Part shown: positions 1 through 7,538 of the stretch, one piece after another
Layout: each line of letters begins with the position of its first letter
How positions within the stretch are numbered: the stretch's first letter is position 1
From: Bacteroidota bacterium
GTDB taxonomy: Bacteria > Bacteroidota > Ignavibacteria > Ignavibacteriales > Ignavibacteriaceae
NCBI GenBank assembly: GCA_021790055.1
Contig: JAJYIL010000045.1
Coordinates: 1 to 11,484 of the forward strand
Length of the DNA: 11,484 nt
Direction: 5' to 3'
Notes under the pieces: model-generated
Seen by the model: only the letters and a program-made list of their open reading frames with translations
Told to the model about the DNA's origin: nothing
Database searches by the model: none
Translations under genes and position numbers: made by a program

Positions 1-2258
1 TGAGCCTTAATACCGTTCCGGTTATACGCTCTAATTTCCTTTGGGCTGAAAGAATTATTGTAAGTGGTACCGAGTAAAGGAGCTTTCATACTTTTTATTA
101 AATTCAAAGCGTTTGCCATAGTTCTCATATCGGTTTTATTAGGAGAAACTACGAGAATAATCCCATCTGCATACTTCGCTAATATCTCTGTGCCTTCTTC
201 GGTAACAACCGGAGACGAAACTATAACAACGAAATCAAATAAATCTCTGATTTCAAATACAAAATGTTCCATCCTGCCGGAAGATAATAACCCGGCGGGT
301 TCCTGAACGGCTGTACCTGCAGTTATAAAATATATTCCATCTTTATTTTTCCTTACTATATCCGGTAACGAAGCACTTTCCGTAAGGTAATTAGAAAGCC
401 CGGGAGTTTGAAATGTATTTAAAACTTTGTGAACCATTGGTAATCTAAAATCGCAATCGACCAGCAAGGTGTTTTGATTTGACTGAACACTCTTATTAGC
501 AATGTTCACCGCCATAGAAGTTTTTCCTTCACCGTGTAATGCTGAGCTAACAATTACTAATCTCTCCGGATGAATTTTTGACGAGGTCGCATTAAAGTTA
601 CTTTGCTTTAATTTTAAGGATTCATTCTTATTGACCTTAGGTTGCTGCAATAATAAAGTTTCATTATCCGGCATATTGCTGTTGCCCGCATGCCGGTCGG
701 TTCTCATTAATCTTTTTTGCTGGGGCAAAGACGGTAATGCCTGCCTGCCGGCAGGAAGCGCTTGTTCTTCCCTTAAAGCTGTCAGTTGCGATTCTGTACG
801 GTCGTATTCATATTCCTGAGTTTTATCACTTTCAGCGAAGTAATCCTTAACTAAAATAAAGCCTAAGGCTGTAACAGCTCCGCCGAGCAACCCTATTAAT
901 GCGATTAATGCTCTTACCGGCTTAGCAGGCTTATCCGGCACTTTCCCATAGCTCAGAATAAGTACATTGCCGGATTGCGAAAGCTCATTAATTTTTACTT
1001 CCTGGTATTTTTGCCTTAACTGTGTATATAGATCCTGCAGGGATTGAACGTTTCTTTCATACTGCGACAACTGCATCGATTCTTTCGGCAAGCTTGCAAG
1101 CTGGGAGTTATAGCTGCTTATTAACGCATCCAGTTCATTCAATCTTATTTTAAGAGAGCGGTTCCGCACCTCCTCAACCATAAGCCTTTGCGATTGTTCC
1201 TTTATCTGGTCCGGGCTGCTGGCATAGGCGCCTGATTTAATCTGACCGATTCTTGCGCTTAGCTTTTGTTGTAAGTCCTTTATTTGGTTATCATATTGTT
1301 TTACTTTAGCCGATACATCTATGTTGGGATTGTTGTTTGAAAGTGCCAGGTCCCTGTTCATCTGCAAATCTGCAATCTGTTGTTGCAAGGCGCTAATATA
1401 CGCTTGTGAAGTTTGGTTATCCATATAACTTACAAGCTCAGGGCTTTGCTTGTTTACTGTCTGCCTGTATTGTTCCAAAGCCTGATTGGATGACATAAGA
1501 TCCAGCTTAGTCGCATTCCTCTGGGCATCAAGCTGGGCTAGCTGGTCTATCAATGCCGTTGATTGAGCATCGAGCGCCACTACTCTTCTCGTCTGTTTAA
1601 AATTAGAAAGTGCTGTCTCGGCACTGTCAAGTTCAGCCAACTTTGCATTGCTCTGCTTGGCAAGAAACTTTTCCATCTGGCTTAGCTGTGCACGGTTATC
1701 TTCTAGATTTATCTTTTGATATACCTCGGCATAGGTATTTGCTATTAGCGCAGCCTCTTCCGGCGAAGGCGACACGGCGGAAATATTAATTGCATCCATA
1801 TCAGGTTCTTGTTTAACTGTAACTTTAGCTTTTAGTATTTCAGCTACGTCCTCAATGCCTCTTGGTGTAGTTGCACCGGTCGCGGCATCTTTTTCAACCA
1901 ATAACTTGAAATTAATACTCTTATCGTTATTAACCTTGTCTATAAGTTCTTTTGCTACTCTTTCCCTCGTAGAGTAATTTGTAATTACTCCGATTTCATT
2001 GGAGATAAATCTGTCAAGAACATTAATAGTCGTATACCCCTGTGACTGCTTTAATATATTATCCGGCTGCTCGGTTACCCTAAGCATAACAGTCGATTTA
2101 TAAATATTAGGTGCTAAGATCGAATAGGCTAAAGCAGCGGCAAAGATGATAAGCGTAATTGTATAAAAAGCCCGCTTGTTTTTATTGACTATCCCTACGT
2201 AATCTTTCAAAGTCCTGGGAGATTCAATAATGTACTTTTTAGAATCCTGAATTTGCAT
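1..2258 (-). CDS. Wzz/tyrosine-autokinase fusion (Wzc/GumC type), 3' end off window
   Basis: Inner-membrane polysaccharide co-polymerase fused to a bacterial tyrosine-kinase domain, expected to set chain length and drive export of an exopolysaccharide with the SLBB protein encoded upstream. The start is the ATG at 2258; 752 codons are open to the left edge and no stop is reached. Visible in order: TM1 about residues 30-49, a long periplasmic region rich in coiled coil (about 190-410), the proline motif VPDKPAKP just before TM2 (about 448-470), a Gln/Pro-rich linker, then the P-loop kinase. Walker A is GEGKTS (576-581, K579) and Walker A' is VDCDFRLP (D601, D603). The Walker B position reads VVIVSSP where the family has VIIDTPP, so its Asp is V680. 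The EX2RX2R motif reads ESLKLKQ, lacking both Arg. The C-terminal Tyr cluster would lie outside the window. The family call is firm; kinase activity is doubtful. Confidence 0.93.
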   Translation of the reverse strand, partial: MQIQDSKKYIIESPRTLKDYVGIVNKNKRAFYTITLIIFAAALAYSILAPNIYKSTVMLRVTEQPDNILKQSQGYTTINVLDRFISNEIGVITNYSTRERVAKELIDKVNNDKSINFKLLVEKDAATGATTPRGIEDVAEILKAKVTVKQEPDMDAINISAVSPSPEEAALIANTYAEVYQKINLEDNRAQLSQMEKFLAKQSNAKLAELDSAETALSNFKQTRRVVALDAQSTALIDQLAQLDAQRNATKLDLMSSNQALEQYRQTVNKQSPELVSYMDNQTSQAYISALQQQIADLQMNRDLALSNNNPNIDVSAKVKQYDNQIKDLQQKLSARIGQIKSGAYASSPDQIKEQSQRLMVEEVRNRSLKIRLNELDALISSYNSQLASLPKESMQLSQYERNVQSLQDLYTQLRQKYQEVKINELSQSGNVLILSYGKVPDKPAKPVRALIALIGLLGGAVTALGFILVKDYFAESDKTQEYEYDRTESQLTALREEQALPAGRQALPSLPQQKRLMRTDRHAGNSNMPDNETLLLQQPKVNKNESLKLKQSNFNATSSKIHPERLVIVSSALHGEGKTSMAVNIANKSVQSNQNTLLVDCDFRLPMVHKVLNTFQTPGLSNYLTESASLPDIVRKNKDGIYFITAGTAVQEPAGLLSSGRMEHFVFEIRDLFDFVVIVSSPVVTEEGTEILAKYADGIILVVSPNKTDMRTMANALNLIKSMKAPLLGTTYNNSFSPKEIRAYNRNGIKA
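744..755. repeat. 12-bp GC-rich perfect palindrome inside the kinase-linker coding sequence
   Basis: The bases cctgccggcagg form a perfect inverted repeat. It sits in the linker between TM2 and the kinase domain and, read in frame on the minus strand, encodes part of QALPAGRQALP. A second, imperfect palindrome centred on gcatgc (688-693) lies about 50 bp away in the same linker and encodes the DRHAG segment. The stretch is clearly richer in GC than its surroundings. From memory, short CTGCCGGCAG-type palindromes occur as dispersed repeats in some bacterial genomes and can insert in frame into tolerant linkers. Whether this is such a copy cannot be judged from one window. Confidence 0.45.
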
Positions 2259-2270
2259 AGTAATTTAATT

Positions 2271-2789
2271 TTATTTTTTATAGACGTAAACTAAGACAGC
2301 CGCAATTGAAGCCAGCGTAGAAACAATAGAAAGCAAAAGTCCGAAGTAATCTTTGAAATACCATTTGGGCGCACCTGGAATAAGTAGAACATCGCCCGGA
2401 AGTAATTTCGGAATTTGTACTGGATTGGATAAACTGCTGTTATCTCCTAATAGATCTTCATAATTTAAATCAGTTATAGTTTGGTTACCATCCTTATCAA
2501 TCCTAAATAGCTTTAATCCGTCAAGCTCTGCATCTTGAATAGGTCCGCCGGCAAGTGAAAGAAGATTAATAACATTACTATTTGCCGGTAAAATATATTG
2601 ACCCGGAAATTTAACATATCCCCATACCATCACCTTGATGTTAACGGCATTAGGGTCGGAATAGTCGTATTGCCCGCCGGAACCGGACATCTGTTTTGCA
2701 CTTTTTCCGAATTGAATATCCTGCTGGGCAAAGCAATTCAGGCTAAAAATGGTGAAAAATAACAATACAGCAATAAATATTTTCTTCAT
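2271..2789 (-). CDS. Small SLBB-domain polysaccharide export protein
   Basis: A 172-residue envelope protein related to Wza-type polysaccharide export proteins. Residues 1-21 form a signal peptide (MKK start, hydrophobic core, cleavage expected after CFA). An SLBB (soluble ligand-binding beta-grasp) domain covers about 50-138, with the typical VWGYVKFPGQY opening, NLLSLAGGP near 75-83 and PGDVLLIP near 131-138. A hydrophobic segment at about 148-170 ends in YKK. It lacks the N-terminal poly_export (PES) domain of full-length Wza, which is roughly twice as long. Cys19 is preceded by Asn, so a lipobox is unlikely. It is 12 nt upstream of the Wzz/kinase gene on the same strand, the usual pairing of outer-membrane/periplasmic and inner-membrane export partners. 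The spacer shows no clear Shine-Dalgarno site. Confidence 0.88.
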   Translation of the reverse strand: MKKIFIAVLLFFTIFSLNCFAQQDIQFGKSAKQMSGSGGQYDYSDPNAVNIKVMVWGYVKFPGQYILPANSNVINLLSLAGGPIQDAELDGLKLFRIDKDGNQTITDLNYEDLLGDNSSLSNPVQIPKLLPGDVLLIPGAPKWYFKDYFGLLLSIVSTLASIAAVLVYVYKK

Positions 2790-2854
2790 TCTACCAACAA
2801 TTATAAATGTTAAAACTAACTATTATAAAACTTTAAATCTTTTTATCATTTTTA

Positions 2855-2908
2855 CCAGCGCTTCGCCCCGTAAGTCACAATCTACGGGAATAGTTTTTAC
2901 GCTATTGG
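2855..2908 (-). promoter_or_regulatory. Possible structured RNA leader upstream of the export operon
   Basis: Read on the minus strand, the 5' side CC-AAU-AGCG (2908-2900) can pair with CGCUGG (2860-2855), leaving a three-base bulge. Inside it, CCCGUA (2888-2883) pairs with UACGGG (2872-2867) across a 10-nt loop. The 3' side also contains GCGAAGC, which can form a very stable mini-hairpin and would compete with the outer stem. The element is GC-rich in an otherwise very AT-rich spacer, 66-119 nt upstream of the SLBB start codon. I do not recognise it as a known riboswitch class; in particular I do not see the GNRA-type receptor features of a GEMM c-di-GMP aptamer. Only the base pairing is visible; function is inferred. 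Confidence 0.3.
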
Positions 2909-2928
2909 ACTTTTTATTCTCTTTGTAC

Positions 2929-2934
2929 ATTATA
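2929..2934 (-). promoter_or_regulatory. Candidate -10 hexamer (TATAAT) for the export operon
   Basis: The minus strand reads TATAAT here. Transcription from it would begin near 2922 and give a leader of about 130 nt containing the foldable element. There is no good TTGACA-like hexamer 17 bp upstream, and no TTTG/TAnnTTTG pair of the kind used in many Bacteroidota. In DNA this AT-rich a chance match is quite likely. Confidence 0.22.
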
Positions 2935-3407
2935 AGAATGCGCTTTATTCTGATACACAATTTTCAGCTATAATCCGCATTTATTTTTCTAATGATCCTT
3001 AATATTCTGTCATTTCAGATTGATTATTTCAGTAATACTAAGAATTCTCTTTTTTTATTTTCTCATACTTTTCAACTTCCATGCCTTATTTGTTTCCCAA
3101 GTAAATCAACATGGGTAATCCGAATCTTTGGAGTAACGCTTACCAGATCCAGCATCAAAGCATCGAGCAACAAGCTTGGTCTAATTATTGTGTTTATAAA
3201 ATGGGTTATTTATAATTTATTATTTAATCTGCTAAAGAAATAATTTTTATAAACTATAATGTTTCTTAGTGTAGCAGTTAAATAATTTCTTCTTAAAATG
3301 AGTCGAAATATCGTCAGTGGATTTAAACGATGTGAACATTCGCCTTTTAACGAAGAAAATTTTTGAGGAAAGTATTATTTAAGTAAATCTAAAATAAAGT
3401 TATAATT

Positions 3408-5039
3408 ATGAAACTGAATTACCATATTTATTGCATCGTTTTTTTTATTCTAATTATTTTACCCGGAATAAGCAATGCGGGTACAAAAGGAAAAAATAAT
3501 ATTACGCAGCCCCAGTCGGTCTATGGCTCGGTATCTGTAAAAAGATGGGCTGATAATAAAAAGTCCGCATTTACTTTTAGCTTCGATGATTCAAAAATAA
3601 GCCAGTTTACTTATGCAAGACCGATTATTGACAGCTATGGTTTAAAAGCTACCTTTTTTGTTATTGCTGGTGAAGTGACCGATTCAAAGCCGAATTGGTT
3701 ATATGGCTTCTGGTGGCAGTTCGATTCTTTAGCTCATGAAGGTCATGAAATAGGTTCGCATACAATGACTCATCCTGAATTAGATACTTTACCTGTAGGT
3801 ACTATTAACCAGCCCGGTACTTTAGATTACGAGTTATATCAGTCGCAGCAGCTCATTGAACAAAAGATTCCCGGCTATAAATGTGTAAGCTTAGCATATC
3901 CTTACAACGCATATAATAATCAGGTCATTGATGCCGTCTCACAATTCTATGCGTCTGCCCGGCAAGGCGGAGACTACTCTAATTCTCCGGATATTACGGG
4001 AAACGAATTATATAAAATAAATGCTATAGATATTTATTTCAATCATCCGCGCGGAACTATGACTGACGATGAAGCCTTTAACGTTTATACCAGTAATGTT
4101 ATTTCACAGTCTATTGAAACAGGCGGATGGGCAAATTATTATGCTCACGATATTTTACCCTGGGACCAAATCTCCGATACTGCCGGTTCCGACACAACAA
4201 GCGTATCAACATATTTTCTTAACAAGCTCTGTAATTGGGTTGTCCAGGAATCCGACTCCAATAATATCTGGGAAGCTACGTTCGGAAACGTTACACGCTA
4301 TATAAAAGAAAGAGAAAATTTCAACTATAGTATAGTTTCATCAACAAGCAATCAAATAATAGTAGCTTCAACTATTGGAACGCTGGATACATCCATTTAT
4401 AACTACCCGCTTACAGTCGATATAACGGTTCCCCAAACATGGAAAGAGGTAACTATTACTCAAGGAAATAATTCTGTTTTAGACTCATCGTTTTACAACG
4501 GTTCCGATTATGTTGTAAGAGTACATGTTATTCCCGGCAACTCGAATGTCGTATTAAGCAGCGGCTCTTCATACAGTATAACCGGACATGTTTATTACGA
4601 TAATGCCGGCAGCACTCCTTTATCAAACGTTAAAATTATCTTAAGCGGATCAAATGGAACAGATTCAACTGTAACAGATAATAGCGGTTCGTACAGCTTT
4701 AACGATGTTGTTCCCGGAACATATGAAATCAGCCCGTCAAAATCCGGCGGATGGGGCGGTGTAAATTCCACCGATGCCCTGATTGCTGCCAAGTATTTTC
4801 TGCATCAAATCTCCTTAGACACATTACAGCAGAAAGCCGGCGATGTTAACGGCAGCGGAAGTGTTAACAGCACCGATGCACTTTTAATTTGCAATAGATT
4901 TATCCACAAGATTACTTCCTTTAACATTCCGGATTGGATATTCTCCGGAAATAATCAGGTTACAGTAACGAATCAAAATGTAGTTGATAATATTAAAGGA
5001 ATTGCCGCAGGCGATGTTAATAGCTCGTTAAAGCCTTAA
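3408..5039 (+). CDS. Secreted NodB-family polysaccharide deacetylase with dockerin-like C-terminus
   Basis: A 543-residue exported CE4 enzyme, expected to remove N- or O-acetyl groups from extracellular or wall polysaccharide using a divalent metal. The signal peptide is about residues 1-24. The NodB domain carries motif 1 as SFDDS (D60 likely base, D61 metal), motif 2 as SHTMTHP (H118 and H122 metal), motif 3 as AYPY (163-166) and a late His as AHD (H247). From about 388 comes a Cna-B/carboxypeptidase-regulatory-like beta sandwich (ITGHVYYD to VPGTYEI). Residues 449-540 form a dockerin-like module: GGVNSTDALIAAKYF, then GDVNGSGSVNSTDALLI, and a final GDVN near 535-538. It is transcribed divergently from the export genes, which suggests a role in modifying the same polymer, though this is inference. 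There is no strong Shine-Dalgarno site; the ATG is chosen because it opens directly onto the signal peptide. Confidence 0.9.
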   Translation: MKLNYHIYCIVFFILIILPGISNAGTKGKNNITQPQSVYGSVSVKRWADNKKSAFTFSFDDSKISQFTYARPIIDSYGLKATFFVIAGEVTDSKPNWLYGFWWQFDSLAHEGHEIGSHTMTHPELDTLPVGTINQPGTLDYELYQSQQLIEQKIPGYKCVSLAYPYNAYNNQVIDAVSQFYASARQGGDYSNSPDITGNELYKINAIDIYFNHPRGTMTDDEAFNVYTSNVISQSIETGGWANYYAHDILPWDQISDTAGSDTTSVSTYFLNKLCNWVVQESDSNNIWEATFGNVTRYIKERENFNYSIVSSTSNQIIVASTIGTLDTSIYNYPLTVDITVPQTWKEVTITQGNNSVLDSSFYNGSDYVVRVHVIPGNSNVVLSSGSSYSITGHVYYDNAGSTPLSNVKIILSGSNGTDSTVTDNSGSYSFNDVVPGTYEISPSKSGGWGGVNSTDALIAAKYFLHQISLDTLQQKAGDVNGSGSVNSTDALLICNRFIHKITSFNIPDWIFSGNNQVTVTNQNVVDNIKGIAAGDVNSSLKP

Positions 5040-5130
5040 TCCTGATTGGCGAAACTAAAAAGCTTTGTATGAAACTTTGTGTACAAAATCAAAAGGCTCT
5101 AAGAGATAAATCAATTTCCATCGGATGTCT

Positions 5131-5955
5131 TCAATCTCTCTTAAATCTTATATGAACCATGTACATTATCTTATAATGATCGGAAATGAAAGCCGTAATT
5201 TTATTTTTCCAGTCCAGGCTTTTAGTCATTTTTCTGAACATTGGATATTCACGTAATATTTCAATCCTATCGTTACAAGCCGGCATCTCATCGGCAGAAT
5301 CTATGCCCCATTTTAGATATGACCTTTCATCCAGACCGCTACTTTCAATTACTTTTTTATTTGCTGTCTTTACTCCGAAACGAGACGCTGCATCAAAAAC
5401 GAATTCGCTTCCGGGAAATGCAAAAGAAATTTTGTTAAAAATATTCTTTATCTGACTCTCATCAAAATAATAAAGAACACCTGCTGCAATTAACAACACA
5501 TTATCTTCAACGGAAATCTCGTTAAGCCATCCGTCATCAAGAAACGATGCCAAAAGAAATTTTCTTCTGCTGCTCTCCGGAATGAATTTCCGTCTAAGTT
5601 CTATTACATCCGGCAGGTCAAGGTCGTACCAGAGCAGCTTTCCATTATCAATTCTTTCAAAGGTAGTATCTAATCCGCATCCGACGTTCACTATAGCTGC
5701 TCTCGGATGCCGGGATAGAAATTCTGTTATTGTTCTATCAATATGAAGACTGCGGCATATCCACTCAAACCGGGATATAGGATGAATATTCTTCGACAGC
5801 ATATTAAAATCATAATCAATTTTACTCATTACATTCACAGCCGTTTGATCTATTAATAACGGATTACTTTTCTTCGTTTCAACAGCACGTCCCCACAACG
5901 GCAGAAACAATGTAGCCTGAACGTCCTTAAGATCAACAGTAATTTTCTCAGTCAT
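5131..5955 (-). CDS. Class I SAM O-methyltransferase, LCM/TcmP-like family
   Basis: A 274-residue cytoplasmic methyltransferase of the leucine carboxyl methyltransferase fold (COG3315-like group, which includes polyketide O-methyltransferases). Visible marks are SAM motif I as VNVGCGLDT (89-97), the acidic motif WYDLDLPDV (109-117, with Asp111 and Asp113), the R-R-K-F helix after it, and the AAGVLYYF segment (157-164) that follows the fourth strand in this family. Length is normal for the family and no segment is missing. GAAAGGAAGG lies just upstream of the ATG as a good ribosome-binding site. It is the last gene of the minus-strand array, 18 nt after the glycosyltransferase, so the two are probably co-expressed. 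The substrate cannot be read from the sequence. Confidence 0.85.
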   Translation of the reverse strand: MTEKITVDLKDVQATLFLPLWGRAVETKKSNPLLIDQTAVNVMSKIDYDFNMLSKNIHPISRFEWICRSLHIDRTITEFLSRHPRAAIVNVGCGLDTTFERIDNGKLLWYDLDLPDVIELRRKFIPESSRRKFLLASFLDDGWLNEISVEDNVLLIAAGVLYYFDESQIKNIFNKISFAFPGSEFVFDAASRFGVKTANKKVIESSGLDERSYLKWGIDSADEMPACNDRIEILREYPMFRKMTKSLDWKNKITAFISDHYKIMYMVHIRFKRD

Positions 5956-5973
5956 TACATACCTTCCTTTCTT

Positions 5974-7524
5974 TTAGTAATAAAATCTTCCTCTATCCAG
6001 CAATTCTGCTAACGGTAGTTTCGGCTTTCTGCATATGAAAACTTTTAAATGATTTTCATGAGAGGTAACATAGGGACTTGTATATTCGCCCGGATATTCC
6101 GTAACATCGTCAAAGCTGTTTTTTAATCCGTTGATCTCTCCGGCATTTGCCAACTCAATTACAATACTGCCGTGCAGTTTATCTTTACTCCAGAGATAAT
6201 ACGTGTTATGCCCGCATACAACCGTAGGCAGGTTGTAATTTTTCCCGTAAAGTTCTATAGCGCCAGCCTGACCATAATTTCCGGCAGCAATAATACTTTC
6301 TTTCTTATCTTTATCACTTAAACTTTGATATGCATTCAGTACAAGTTTGAATTTATCTTCCCATCCGATTCTGTCTGCAAGTAATTGCGGAAGCGGCGGC
6401 TTATTACCGGACTCAATTTCGGTATTTAATCCTAATAATTTAGTGTAGGTTTTTACCTCCTCATAACTAAAGTATGGAAGTATAATAGGCAATGTTATGA
6501 GAATCCCGGCATATAAAAATATCATCAACACAGGCTTAAGCCATTTCAAATTATATTTCAGGATTACTTGCTCAAAGAAAAAAGCTCCGCCCGCAAATGC
6601 AGCAGGAAATACGAATGCAAGCCTGTCCGGTCGGCTGTTTCCTGAAAGCATCATAATAAGAAATAAACTAATGAAAAGCATACTGAGAAAACGATATTCC
6701 TTTACCTTTTTTGAAAATAGCAAAAACACTGCCCCTGAAACCCAGAAAGGAAAGGTTGCCGGAGACATATCGATTATTTGTTTCTTTAAGAAATCAAGCG
6801 GCGGAGTATAAATGTTTTTGTGACTGCTTATGTTTCTGTAAAACTCAAGCGTGGGATAGCTGTTCAGCATCTCCCAGATAATGTTTGGAAGAAAAATCAG
6901 AAGCGCAATTGCTGAACCCGCCGCAAACCACTTATTTAAAACAAGCTTCCATTTACCTGAAACCAGTAATGAAAGAACAACTGCTATAATGAATGCCGAA
7001 AATGTATGCTTATTCATTAAGCCAAGTCCCATTATTATTCCAAGTAAAATCCATCTTCCAGGATTGTTTTCTTTAATCATCTTCACTGCAAAGATTAAAA
7101 ATAGAACGGATAGAAGCGGCTCGTATGCATTCATTGAATAAAAGCCTCCGAAGGTAACAATAACTGGACATGCCGCAATACATATTGCAGCAAGGCTTTG
7201 AGAAAATTTCCCTCCGCCGATTTCCTTTGTTAAGATTCCTGTAAAAAATACTGAAGCAGACTCTGCAAGTGCCGGCAAAATTCTTATTGAGAGCATAGAG
7301 CTTCCAAACAAAAATTGAAAAGCAGTAAGAACAAGCGGCGCCAGAGGAGGATGATCAACATAGCCAAATGCCGGTCTTACAGCGCAGGCAATGTAATAGA
7401 ACTCGTCGATGAAGTAGCCGTAGCCTTTCGTAAAAGTGGAAAGATATACAAGTAAAAAATTTACAAAAGATATAATGAACAGAAATTTATATTCCGAAAT
7501 GTAGCTGAAGTAAAAGCGTTTCAT
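5974..7524 (-). CDS. GT39/ArnT-like polytopic membrane glycosyltransferase
   Basis: A 516-residue integral membrane protein of the PMT_2/GT39-GT83 clan, which moves a sugar from a polyprenyl-phosphate donor to protein, lipid A or another envelope acceptor. The first TM ends near residue 30 and is followed by the first periplasmic loop with GYFIDEFYY (Asp40-Glu41, the position of the catalytic acid in the family) and GYVDHPPLAPL (54-64), a strong signature of these enzymes. About ten further hydrophobic segments run to about residue 355, followed by a soluble C-terminal domain of some 150 residues. Length is typical and the gene looks intact. AAAAGGAAA precedes the ATG. It starts 14 nt after the end of the broken beta-lactamase-fold gene and is followed closely by the methyltransferase. 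Donor and acceptor are unknown. Confidence 0.87.
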   Translation of the reverse strand: MKRFYFSYISEYKFLFIISFVNFLLVYLSTFTKGYGYFIDEFYYIACAVRPAFGYVDHPPLAPLVLTAFQFLFGSSMLSIRILPALAESASVFFTGILTKEIGGGKFSQSLAAICIAACPVIVTFGGFYSMNAYEPLLSVLFLIFAVKMIKENNPGRWILLGIIMGLGLMNKHTFSAFIIAVVLSLLVSGKWKLVLNKWFAAGSAIALLIFLPNIIWEMLNSYPTLEFYRNISSHKNIYTPPLDFLKKQIIDMSPATFPFWVSGAVFLLFSKKVKEYRFLSMLFISLFLIMMLSGNSRPDRLAFVFPAAFAGGAFFFEQVILKYNLKWLKPVLMIFLYAGILITLPIILPYFSYEEVKTYTKLLGLNTEIESGNKPPLPQLLADRIGWEDKFKLVLNAYQSLSDKDKKESIIAAGNYGQAGAIELYGKNYNLPTVVCGHNTYYLWSKDKLHGSIVIELANAGEINGLKNSFDDVTEYPGEYTSPYVTSHENHLKVFICRKPKLPLAELLDRGRFYY

Positions 7525-7538
7525 AAAAATATTTCCTT

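Larger units (their letters stand above)
2790..3407. other. 618-bp AT-rich intergenic region between divergent genes
   Basis: No convincing gene. The two plus-strand reading frames here (2749-2973 and 2992-3243) have low-complexity, Phe/Ile/Asn-rich products, no ribosome-binding site and no recognisable motif. The side facing the SLBB gene holds a possible -10 box and a foldable leader, listed separately. The side facing the deacetylase has a TATAAT at 3255-3260 without a recognisable -35. A less AT-rich pocket at about 3072-3207 has a 45-codon open frame on the minus strand with no good start and may be a decayed gene fragment. Confidence 0.6.

Noticed and set aside
64..819. Plus-strand open frames opposite the kinase gene (64-306 and 631-819)
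   Set aside because: They are antisense shadows of the well-supported kinase frame, with no recognisable motif and no ribosome-binding site.
3072..3207. Minus-strand 45-codon frame with a segment reading KIRITHVDLLGKQIRHGS, faintly like a T9SS sorting-domain strand
   Set aside because: Too short, no start, and the flanking residues do not fit the sorting domain. At most a decayed fragment.
2992..3243. Plus-strand 83-codon frame in the intergenic region
   Set aside because: Low-complexity hydrophobic product in AT-rich DNA, no Shine-Dalgarno site, no motif; the opposite strand looks marginally more coding-like.
5040..5130. Possible terminator between the convergent deacetylase and methyltransferase genes
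   Set aside because: Only a 6-bp TTTGTA/TACAAA pairing across a 12-nt loop, AT-rich and without a following T-run; not convincing in either direction.
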